Shown here piece by piece: positions 1 to 5,594 of a stretch of 6,217 bases of DNA. The notes below the pieces were generated by a model. That model was given only the letters and a program-made list of their open reading frames with translations. It searched no databases and was not told the DNA's origin. A program made the position numbers and the translations under genes. Positions within the stretch are counted from its first letter, which is position 1. Each line of letters begins with the position of its first letter. This DNA is from a bacterium (GTDB lineage Bacteria; Krumholzibacteriota; Krumholzibacteriia; WVZY01). The stretch covers positions 1 through 6,217 of the forward strand of contig JAPUJU010000324.1 in assembly GCA_027296025.1 (NCBI GenBank), read 5' to 3'.

Positions 1-104
1 GTTTTATTCACACCAATTGTTTCCTCTGTGGACAATATGTGGAAGTGCCCAAAACATATGGGAGGTGATGGGTCAGGCCTGATGGAATTTCGAAACAGCC
101 GGAA
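1..104. other. Edge region with DnaA-box-like words
   Basis: This short stretch lies downstream of hisS and holds no gene I can support. Three sequences resemble the bacterial DnaA box: TTATTCACA on the plus strand at 4-12, which fits the loose consensus TTWTNCACA; TTGTCCACA on the minus strand at 27-35, one base from TTATCCACA; and a weaker TTCCACA on the minus strand at 38-44. A 10-bp palindrome, TCAGGCCTGA, sits at 73-82. I see no hairpin with a T-run that would serve as an intrinsic terminator for hisS. Whether the boxes mean anything depends on the sequence beyond the left edge. Confidence 0.3.
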
Positions 105-1544
105 TCAGCCGCGAGGAGCATCTATGCGGTCCAACATCTCCCGGACCACTTTCAACAGGTCCTCCCGCGCCACTTCCTTCTGACCCGGTCTCTCCTCGAG
201 CCACTGGTCGCGGCCATCTAGGTGCGCGGCCTTCTCCCGCCCGACTTCCATGTCCTTGATCGTGACCACGCCCCGGTCCTTTTCGTCCGAACCGTAGAGA
301 ACGCAGAGAGAGATCCCCCACGCATCGGCGTACTTGATCTGTTTGCCGAAACGCCTCCCGCCCGCGAGATACATCTCCGACGGGATCCCGGCGCGGCGAA
401 GCTCGAAGGTCATCGCGAGGCAGTCGTCGGTCAGGTCCGGGTCCATGTTCGTGACGAGAACGCGGGATGTGGACTTGCGTTTGTCGAAACGCCCCAGGTG
501 CTCGAGCGCCGCGAGCAGCCTGTCGACGCCGATCGACGCGCCGGTCGCCGGCACTTTCTCCCCGAGAAACCGCATCACCAACCCGTCGTAACGCCCGCCG
601 CCGAAAATTGAGCCGAACTCGGGCGCATCGAGGAGCACAGCCTCGAACACAGGCCCCGTGTAGTACGCCAATCCACGCGCGACGCTCAGGTCAAATACAG
701 CACGGTCGTTGTCGTAGCCGAGCAAATACAGCTGGTCGGAGATTTTCTCAACAGCCCCGATTTCCTCCTCGGCATTCTTGAGGTCGCTGAAGAGTTCGTA
801 CAGCTGGGTGAACACCTCTTTACGGTTTTTGGATTTGATGGCGAGGAATTGCTCGATCCGGTCCACCTGGGCTGCGGCAATCCCCAGACCCTTGATCGGA
901 TCGCCCGACTTGTCCGTGTAACCCTCAGTGAGTTCAAGGCGGACCTTTTTCATTCCGAGCTTGTCGAGCTTATCGAGAACCCGGAACACGTCTGCGCCCT
1001 GCTTCTGCGGGATATTGGCGTGGGAGAGCAGCAGGTTGAGAAGAGTACGGCTCGAGAACCGGACCTCGTACGGACCGACGTCGAGAGCGGTGAGCGTGTC
1101 ACACATTCCCGCAATAATTTCCGTGTCCGCTATTTCGGAAACGACGCCAACGGAGTCGAGGTCGAACTGGGTGAACTCGCGGAAGCGTCCCTTGTCTGGT
1201 TTGTCTGCGCGCCACACCGGCGAGACCTGATAACGGCGGAACGGCCGCGGCAACTCGCGGTACTGCGCCACAACGCGTGCGAGTGGGACGGTCAGATCAA
1301 AACGAAGTCCGAGCTTTTCTTTTTCGGGATTGTTTACAGTGAAAATCGATTGCTGCACTTCGCTCCCAGCGTCGGACCCGGTGAGCACATCGAGGTATTC
1401 GATCGCCGGCGTGTGCAGAGGGACGAACCCGTACCGTTCGTAGACGCCGCGGATCGTGTCGATCATTCGCTGCCGCGCCAGCATCTGTTCGGGCAACAGA
1501 TCCCGAAGACCTTTCGACAGACGCGGCTTTATTTTGTCGGACAT
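105..1544 (-). CDS. hisS: Histidyl-tRNA synthetase, eukaryote-like/alphaproteobacterial type
   Basis: A class II aminoacyl-tRNA synthetase that activates histidine with ATP and loads it onto tRNA-His in the cytoplasm. The protein has 479 residues. The N-terminal catalytic core carries the LRFDLTVPLAR segment (about 80-90), the motif 2 region WRADKPDKGRFREF (111-124), the histidine-binding RGLAYYTG (290-297), FGGGRYDGL (314-322) and motif 3 GASIGVDRLLAAL (335-347). An anticodon-binding domain follows from about 360. The RFDLTVP and FTQFDLDSVG wording resembles eukaryotic and alphaproteobacterial HisRS, not the E. coli form (RPEGT, QLGCEVFG). I place the start at 1544 because the next residues align with the HisRS N-terminus (KGLRDLLP) and GGGGAG lies 9 nt upstream. 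The open frame continues to 1715, but that extension runs through the tRNA gene and is not real. The gene probably shares a transcript with tRNA-His, which ends 37 bp upstream. Confidence 0.96.
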   Translation of the reverse strand: MSDKIKPRLSKGLRDLLPEQMLARQRMIDTIRGVYERYGFVPLHTPAIEYLDVLTGSDAGSEVQQSIFTVNNPEKEKLGLRFDLTVPLARVVAQYRELPRPFRRYQVSPVWRADKPDKGRFREFTQFDLDSVGVVSEIADTEIIAGMCDTLTALDVGPYEVRFSSRTLLNLLLSHANIPQKQGADVFRVLDKLDKLGMKKVRLELTEGYTDKSGDPIKGLGIAAAQVDRIEQFLAIKSKNRKEVFTQLYELFSDLKNAEEEIGAVEKISDQLYLLGYDNDRAVFDLSVARGLAYYTGPVFEAVLLDAPEFGSIFGGGRYDGLVMRFLGEKVPATGASIGVDRLLAALEHLGRFDKRKSTSRVLVTNMDPDLTDDCLAMTFELRRAGIPSEMYLAGGRRFGKQIKYADAWGISLCVLYGSDEKDRGVVTIKDMEVGREKAAHLDGRDQWLEERPGQKEVAREDLLKVVREMLDRIDAPRG

Positions 1545-1581
1545 TCCGGAACGCTCCCCACGAATCGGTGCACAAGTAGAA

Positions 1582-1660
1582 TGGTACCGGCGACGGGACT
1601 CGAACCCATGACCTCCTGATCCACAGTCAGGCGCTCTAACCAATGCTGAGCTACGCCGGC
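1582..1660 (-). tRNA. tRNA-His (anticodon GTG), with encoded CCA
   Basis: A full cloverleaf can be drawn on the minus strand: 7-bp acceptor stem GCCGGCG/CGCCGGT (first pair G-U), D arm GCTC/GAGC with the GG of the loop, anticodon stem CCTGA/TCAGG around loop CTGTGGA, variable loop AGGTC, T arm ATGGG/CCCGT with loop TTCGAGT, then A73 and a genomic CCA. The anticodon is GTG, which decodes histidine. Two features are unusual for a bacterial tRNA-His: the base before position 1 is T, not the usual G-1, and the discriminator is A73, not C73. The body to A73 is 76 nt (1585-1660). It lies between egtD and hisS on the same strand, with its own promoter upstream and no terminator before hisS. Confidence 0.96.
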
Positions 1661-1679
1661 ACCGAATATCTCTGAACTG

Positions 1680-1709
1680 AATGTAGATTCCGTGCTGCGG
1701 AGTTGTCAA
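1680..1709 (-). promoter_or_regulatory. Sigma-70-type promoter for tRNA-His and hisS
   Basis: On the minus strand a perfect -35 TTGACA (1704-1709) is followed after 18 bp by a -10 TACATT (1680-1685), four of six matches to TATAAT. Initiation about seven bases later would give a leader of roughly a dozen nucleotides before the mature tRNA 5' end, typical for a tRNA gene. Since nothing like a terminator separates the tRNA from hisS, this promoter likely drives both. Confidence 0.65.
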
Positions 1710-1738
1710 GATCACCCGGAGGGCGACTTGCTTTCCTC

Positions 1739-1750
1739 GCGCGGCCGCGC
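1739..1750. repeat. 12-bp GC palindrome after the egtD stop
   Basis: GCGCGGCCGCGC is a perfect palindrome directly abutting the egtD stop codon. As RNA it could form only a very short hairpin, and no T-run follows on the minus strand, so it is a poor candidate for an intrinsic terminator. It may be chance in GC-rich DNA. Confidence 0.3.
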
Positions 1751-2755
1751 TTACTGCGCGGTGAAGAGGCTCAGCCCGAACTGGTTTTTCGAATCGAGCC
1801 AGGTCCGATCGAGATGAAATCCGGCCTTTTGAGCCATCGAGGAGAGTTGCTCCGGGTCAAACTTGTAGGAATTCTCTGTGTGTATCGTCTCTCCCTTTTC
1901 AAAGCGAACCGTCATGGTCAACTTCGATATCTTTACGGACTGCCGGGCCTTGCTGACCAGGTGCATTTCGATCCGCCCGTGGTCCTCGTCGTACCGCGCC
2001 TCGTGCTCGAACTGACTCAGGTCGAATTCACCACCCAGCTCCTCGTTGATACGCCGCAAGAGGTTCAGATTGAACGCTGCTGTTACGCCGAGCGCATCGT
2101 CATAGGCCGGAATCAGAACATCGAGGGACTTCTTCAGGTCCGTCCCGAGCACCAACGCGTCTTGCGCCTCAAGCATGGTTCGTATCCGGCTCAGAAGACC
2201 GTACCTGTCTTCCGGCTCGAGGTTTCCGATCGTACTCCCGAGAAAGAGTGCGACGGTCCGGATTTTTTTCGCCGCTGCGTAATCTCGTGCCAGCGCTCCC
2301 AGGGCGTTCTCATAGTCCGACGCGAAACCCGTGATACGCAAACCCGGGAACCATCGGAGAAGATCCTTCGAACTGTTCTCGAGCGTGGTCTCGGAAATCT
2401 CGATCGGAATGTATTCGAGTGTGTTTTGCCGCTTTAGAATCGTGTCGATCAGTACCCGCGTCTTATTGGCGCTGCCGCTCCCCAACTCCACGAGCCGCAA
2501 CGTTCCGGGAATCGAATCGAGGATCGCTTCATGCTGGTCTTCGAGGATTTCGCTTTCCGCGCGCGTCTGATAGTACTCCGGGAGAAGGGTGATCGTCTCG
2601 AAAAGCGCCGAGCCGAGGTCGTCGTAGAGATACTTCGGGCTCAAGCTTTTCGGCTTTCCGCTAAGCCCCTCTCGCGTGTCTTCCGCGAAATCCGCGCGGC
2701 GCTCCGGCGCCTCAACACGGTGTATGGTCAGCCGCTGCGTGGCATCGGTGGCCAT
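1751..2755 (-). CDS. egtD: L-histidine N-alpha-methyltransferase (EgtD)
   Basis: A SAM-dependent methyltransferase that adds three methyl groups to the alpha-amino group of histidine, giving hercynine, the first step of ergothioneine synthesis. The protein has 334 residues, close to the mycobacterial enzyme. The SAM-binding motif I is ELGSG at 90-94. Residues matching those that line the histidine and SAM pockets of Mycobacterium EgtD are present: Y44 (in LYDDLGS), F52, Y61 (PEYY), GSTIGN 173-178 with N178, Y218 (YDDALGVTAAFN), M264 (RIEM), E294 and S296 (ENS). This full set argues for true EgtD activity. The ATG at 2755 is the only sensible start; GAGGGG lies 12 nt upstream, a rather long spacing. 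It is divergent from the lyase gene at 3087 and is followed by tRNA-His and hisS on the same strand. EgtB, the sulfoxide synthase that usually accompanies EgtD, is not in this window. Confidence 0.93.
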   Translation of the reverse strand: MATDATQRLTIHRVEAPERRADFAEDTREGLSGKPKSLSPKYLYDDLGSALFETITLLPEYYQTRAESEILEDQHEAILDSIPGTLRLVELGSGSANKTRVLIDTILKRQNTLEYIPIEISETTLENSSKDLLRWFPGLRITGFASDYENALGALARDYAAAKKIRTVALFLGSTIGNLEPEDRYGLLSRIRTMLEAQDALVLGTDLKKSLDVLIPAYDDALGVTAAFNLNLLRRINEELGGEFDLSQFEHEARYDEDHGRIEMHLVSKARQSVKISKLTMTVRFEKGETIHTENSYKFDPEQLSSMAQKAGFHLDRTWLDSKNQFGLSLFTAQ

Positions 2756-2787
2756 ATGGAACGAAAGCCCCTCATCTACAAGTCCCC

Positions 2788-2807
2788 TGGGTCGTCCTGG
2801 TGACCCA
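2788..2807 (-). promoter_or_regulatory. Hairpin in the egtD leader
   Basis: On the minus strand TGGGTC and GACCCA form a perfect 6-bp stem around an 8-nt loop, about 32 nt before the egtD start. If the promoter at 2839-2867 is right, this hairpin is transcribed in a leader of roughly 75 nt. No T-run follows, so it is not a terminator. It also lies inside a possible 16-codon upstream reading frame (ATG at 2826, stop at 2776). A regulatory role is inference only. Confidence 0.35.
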
Positions 2808-2838
2808 AATCCCGGTTGTCAGGCATCGATGTGCGTGG

Positions 2839-2867
2839 ATAGTAGCCCAAGCCCCGACGTTTGTCAC
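2839..2867 (-). promoter_or_regulatory. Probable egtD promoter
   Basis: On the minus strand a -35 GTGACA (2862-2867, five of six matches to TTGACA) and a -10 TACTAT (2839-2844, four of six) are separated by exactly 17 bp. Transcription would begin near 2832, leaving a leader of about 75 nt before the egtD ATG. No other pair of boxes as good was seen upstream of egtD. Confidence 0.5.
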
Positions 2868-2886
2868 GGGGATTTGAGGAGATACG

Positions 2887-2948
2887 GAACGACCCTCGAG
2901 GGGTTGCCGCAAAAACCCGATGCACTGCTCGAGTTTTTGCGATCGTTC
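2887..2948. repeat. Nested inverted repeats between divergent promoters
   Basis: Three elements are nested. The outer arms GAACGA (2887-2892) and TCGTTC (2943-2948) enclose a 10-bp palindrome CCCTCGAGGG (2893-2902) and a pair of 9-bp perfect arms, CGCAAAAAC (2908-2916) and GTTTTTGCG (2933-2941), separated by 16 bp. CTCGAG occurs twice, at 2895-2900 and 2928-2933, 33 bp apart or about three helical turns. As RNA this would fold as a three-way junction, but it lies upstream of both predicted promoters, so a DNA operator for a regulator is more likely. The binding factor is unknown. Confidence 0.5.
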
Positions 2949-3049
2949 TCGTGCTCGCCTCGGTCCTGCCGTGTCATCGCCACAATCTGAGTCCATCATT
3001 AAATAAATCACAGAAACGTTCGACCACGACTCCGCCACCGCCGTGGGGA

Positions 3050-3078
3050 TTGTACAGGCCGGTAAAAAACGGTATAGT
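3050..3078 (+). promoter_or_regulatory. Probable lyase promoter, start site at the ATG
   Basis: A strong -10 TATAGT (3073-3078, five of six matches) lies 17 bp after a weak -35 TTGTAC (3050-3055, three of six). The -10 ends only 8 bp before the ATG at 3087, so transcription would start at or within a few bases of the start codon. No Shine-Dalgarno sequence is present, consistent with a leaderless mRNA. A direct repeat CGGTA at 3060-3064 and 3070-3074, one helical turn apart, overlaps the -10 and could be an operator. Confidence 0.5.
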
Positions 3079-3086
3079 TACACCCC

Positions 3087-4973
3087 ATGAAGGACCACGC
3101 CAATCGTTTTCCACGCAACGGTTATCTGTCCGATCCGGCAAAACCCGTTACTGTCGAACCCGACTGCTCGCTGACGATTCAGGACCTCGTCGCTGTTGCC
3201 CGCGGTGATGGCAAGGGCGGCTGCGCACCCGTCGAACTCGGAGGAGACTGGGTCAAGCGCTGCACACGCACGCAGGAGTACATCCGAAGTCTGCGGGAAA
3301 CAGTGGTTGAGCTGTGGGCGCAGCTCGAGGGTATCGAAAATCCGTCGGAGCGCGGAAACCGGGTTCGTGAGTTTTGCCGGAAAACCGGCATCGCGGAAAC
3401 GGACAACGAGCAGGCCCTCCTTATTTATGGTGTCCTGACGGGTTTCGGCTCCAACAAGACCCGGCTGCTCACGTCAGACGAGGACATTCGCCGCCTGCAG
3501 ATCAATCTCCTGCGAAGTCACGCGAGCGGGATGGGCGCGCCTCTTCCAACCGAAGTGGTCCGCGCGATGATGCTGCTACGCGTACGAACGTTTGTTCAGG
3601 GGCACTCCGGCGTCAGGCCGGAGATCGTCCAGCTGCTCGTCGACATGCTTAACAAACGGGTGCACCCATGGGTGCCGGAACAGGGATCTGTTGGATCGTC
3701 GGGCGACCTCTGTCCGCTGTCGCATCTCTCGCTGGTATTGCTGGGCGAAGGCTACGCGTGGGTCGGCGACGGGCCCGCGGGCCCGGTTTACCGCCCCCCG
3801 GCGGGTGACGCTCAACCGTGGGATGTTCGAGCGGAGTCGCGGCCCATGCCCCTATCCGGTAAAGACGCACTGGCGAGAGCCGGCCTGGAGCCGGTCGCCC
3901 GGTCGGACAATGCCGACGGCATCCCTCTTCTCGAAGCCAAGGAGGGTCTGGCACTTATTAACGGCACGGCGCTCGCGACCGCGCTCGCCGCCATCGCCGT
4001 TTACGACGCCGACATGCTGGCCGGCGCCGCCAACATCTCCGGCGCGGCAACGCTGCAGGCGATCCTCGGATTTACACGAGCGTTGGATCCGGTCGTCCAC
4101 GAAGTGCGCGGCCACGATGGCCAGACGCAGGCCGCCGCGCAGATTCGGCAGGTTATCGCGGGCAGCACAATGCTCAACCTGACGAGCGATGTTCAGGATT
4201 CGTACTCCGTGCGGTGCATGCCCCCGGTCCACGGCGCAGCGATCGCGGCCATCGAACATGTGTGGCATGTCATCGAGTGCGAACTGAACTCGGTGACGGA
4301 CAACCCGCTTTTCTTTATCGACAAACACCTCGACTCGCTCGACCCGAAGGAAGATCCTCTTACTTGTGTGTGGCGCGCTTTTTCCGCGGGAAATTTTCAC
4401 GGGGAACCGGTAGGAATGGCCACCGATTATCTCAAGATCGCCGTGGCCGAACTAGCGAACATCAGCGAGCGCCGCGTGCAGTTGCTCTACGACAGCAACT
4501 ACAACCGGGGCCTTCCGGCGAATCTTGCCTGCGGAAAACCCGGGCTCAACTCGGGGTTCATGACGGCCCAGTACGCCGCCGCCAGTCTCGTCAGTGAAAA
4601 CAAAGTGCTCTCCCACCCCGCCTCCGTCGACTCGATCCCGACGTCATCGAACATCGAGGATCATGTTGCCATGGCGCCGATCGCCGGTCGCCACGCGCGC
4701 ATCATAATAGATAACGCGCGCAACGTGATCGCGATCGAAACGATCAGTGCACTCCAGGCGATCGAACTCCGCTTCGACGATCGTGTTCCGGGCCGCATCG
4801 AAGGCACGCTCGAAGAACGCGTAAGTCCGGCCGTTTTGAGACTCTGGAAAACCCTTCGTGAAGGAAAACCTGCCGTGCCCTTTCTCGAAGACGACCGTGA
4901 ACTGTGGAGCATGGTTGCCACCGTCTCGGCGAGTGTTCGCGATGGGGGGGTTCTCCGCGCTATACTCGGGTAA
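3087..4973 (+). CDS. hutH: Histidine ammonia-lyase-like MIO enzyme, long form
   Basis: A member of the aromatic amino acid ammonia-lyase family. Histidine ammonia-lyase eliminates ammonia from histidine to give urocanate, using the MIO group formed from an internal Xaa-Ser-Gly. At 628 residues it is about 120 longer than typical HutH. Active-site positions are conserved: Y114 (YGVLTGFG), H145 (RSHASGMG), the MIO tripeptide S204-S205-G206 (GSVGSSGDLCPLSH), N292 (ALINGT), Q370/Y373/R376 (QDSYSVR), F437 (GNFHGEP) and E524 (NIEDHV). H145 and E524 match residues linked to histidine preference. Oddities are Ser for the usual Ala in the MIO triad, Leu for Asn in YGVNTG, and Ile for Gln before the catalytic Glu. 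Extra length lies before Y114, around 225-280 and around 410-430. The ATG at 3087 has no Shine-Dalgarno, but a -10 box 8 bp upstream suggests leaderless translation. It is divergent from egtD, and hutU and hutI are absent here. Exact substrate is uncertain. Confidence 0.85.
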   Translation: MKDHANRFPRNGYLSDPAKPVTVEPDCSLTIQDLVAVARGDGKGGCAPVELGGDWVKRCTRTQEYIRSLRETVVELWAQLEGIENPSERGNRVREFCRKTGIAETDNEQALLIYGVLTGFGSNKTRLLTSDEDIRRLQINLLRSHASGMGAPLPTEVVRAMMLLRVRTFVQGHSGVRPEIVQLLVDMLNKRVHPWVPEQGSVGSSGDLCPLSHLSLVLLGEGYAWVGDGPAGPVYRPPAGDAQPWDVRAESRPMPLSGKDALARAGLEPVARSDNADGIPLLEAKEGLALINGTALATALAAIAVYDADMLAGAANISGAATLQAILGFTRALDPVVHEVRGHDGQTQAAAQIRQVIAGSTMLNLTSDVQDSYSVRCMPPVHGAAIAAIEHVWHVIECELNSVTDNPLFFIDKHLDSLDPKEDPLTCVWRAFSAGNFHGEPVGMATDYLKIAVAELANISERRVQLLYDSNYNRGLPANLACGKPGLNSGFMTAQYAAASLVSENKVLSHPASVDSIPTSSNIEDHVAMAPIAGRHARIIIDNARNVIAIETISALQAIELRFDDRVPGRIEGTLEERVSPAVLRLWKTLREGKPAVPFLEDDRELWSMVATVSASVRDGGVLRAILG

Positions 4974-4980
4974 CTCGACC

Positions 4981-5015
4981 AACAAAAACGGCTCCCGGGT
5001 TTCCCAGGAAGCCGT
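4981..5015 (-). terminator. Intrinsic terminator of bactofilin gene, in convergent gap
   Basis: A GC-rich hairpin spans 4988-5015, with outer arms ACGGCT and AGCCGT and an inner GGG/CCC stem around TTT, interrupted by a bulge and a mismatch. On the minus strand it is followed by TTTTTGTT, the classic U-run, 30 bp after the bactofilin stop. On the plus strand the following CTTGTGATT is a weaker tail, so it may also stop the convergent lyase transcript, less efficiently. Confidence 0.8.
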
Positions 5016-5044
5016 CTTGTGATTCATTTCCGAAAAAGAAGAGC

Positions 5045-5491
5045 TTACACGTGCGCGGGCTCTTTCTCGTCTTTCTTGCCCCACGATGTCGCGGACTTGT
5101 CCGTGGTGGACGCCGCGGTCGTCTTCGACGTCGTGCTTCCCATCTTGCAGGCCCCTTCGAAGAACACACCCTCGTCGATGACGAGGCGTGCGGTAACAAT
5201 GTCACCTTCGACATGCGAACCTGTCTGCAACTCGATCTTGTTCGTAGCCGTGATGTTGCCGATCAGTTTTCCGCCGATGACCGCATTCTTTACTTTAATG
5301 TCGGCCGCCTTTACGATGCCGGTCTTGCCGATGATTAATGTCTCCGGGCAATTGACCGTGCCCTCGAACTCGCCGTCGATTCGGATCGTACCCTTGGTAT
5401 CTACCGTACCCTTGACTTTACAACCTGGTCCAAAAATGGAATTGAGGTTGCCTTCTCCACCGCTCATAGAATCGCCTTCCTTGCCAAACAT
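5045..5491 (-). CDS. Bactofilin
   Basis: A small cytoskeletal protein of the bactofilin (DUF583) family, which polymerises without nucleotide into filaments, often at the membrane, and helps place cell-wall enzymes. The protein has 148 residues. A flexible N-terminus of about 20 residues precedes the beta-helix core (about 22-118), recognisable from repeated short beta strands with G-[TN]-[VI] turns such as KGTV, EGTV, IGNI and EGDIV. The tail (119-148) is rich in Ser, Thr and Lys and looks disordered. No membrane segment is seen. A textbook AGGAGG (5502-5507) lies 10 nt before the ATG at 5491; a second ATG at residue 9 also has a purine-rich site, so the start could be eight residues later. 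The gene lies downstream of an M23 peptidase gene on the same strand, a common pairing, and ends before a strong terminator. Confidence 0.92.
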   Translation of the reverse strand: MFGKEGDSMSGGEGNLNSIFGPGCKVKGTVDTKGTIRIDGEFEGTVNCPETLIIGKTGIVKAADIKVKNAVIGGKLIGNITATNKIELQTGSHVEGDIVTARLVIDEGVFFEGACKMGSTTSKTTAASTTDKSATSWGKKDEKEPAHV

Positions 5492-5501
5492 TTGGAATAA
5501 T

Positions 5502-5544
5502 CCTCCTCGTTAGCTCTTGCCTGAGATGAGTAGGACAGATTATA
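5502..5544 (-). promoter_or_regulatory. Bactofilin ribosome site and possible internal promoter
   Basis: The minus strand holds a perfect -10 TATAAT at 5539-5544 in the gap between the M23 gene and bactofilin, giving a possible start near 5532 and a leader of about 40 nt. No good -35 hexamer lies at the right distance, so the promoter is uncertain. The AGGAGG at 5502-5507 is a strong ribosome binding site. Bactofilin could thus be transcribed with the M23 gene, on its own, or both. Confidence 0.4.
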
Positions 5545-5594
5545 CGCTCAAACCATCGAATTTAAGAGTCGGAAACCCGATCCCGACGAAGCCC

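Larger units (their letters stand above)
2756..3086. other. Divergent intergenic region between egtD and the lyase
   Basis: This 331-bp region separates two divergent genes. It holds a promoter candidate for each side (minus 2839-2867, plus 3050-3078), a leader hairpin before egtD and a nested set of inverted repeats between the promoters (2887-2948). Short open frames cross it, but none has a convincing ribosome site or a recognisable product, so I call no gene here. The layout suits joint control of both genes by a factor binding between the promoters, which is inference. Confidence 0.6.

Noticed and set aside
849..1619. 256-codon plus-strand open frame opposite hisS
   Set aside because: It is antisense to a well-supported gene, ends inside the tRNA gene, and has no recognisable domain; long antisense frames are common in GC-rich coding DNA.
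1545..1715. N-terminal extension of the HisRS frame to an ATG at 1715
   Set aside because: The extension reads through the tRNA-His gene, has no homology to HisRS, and the start at 1544 has a ribosome site and aligns with the family N-terminus.
1703..2437. 244-codon plus-strand open frame opposite egtD
   Set aside because: It is antisense to a gene with all family residues conserved and has no recognisable product or ribosome site.
2908..2941. CGCAAAAAC/GTTTTTGCG arms as an intrinsic terminator
   Set aside because: The T-run is inside the stem, not after it, the loop is 16 nt, and no gene ends just before it on either strand.
2772..3038. Possible small minus-strand gene in the egtD-lyase gap
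   Set aside because: It would start at GTG without a ribosome site, has no recognisable domain, and crosses the predicted egtD promoter and the inverted repeats.
4944..4950. Run of seven G near the end of the lyase gene as a phase-variation or frameshift site
   Set aside because: The frame continues normally to a stop a few codons later and only the extreme C-terminus would change; a single seven-base run is weak evidence.
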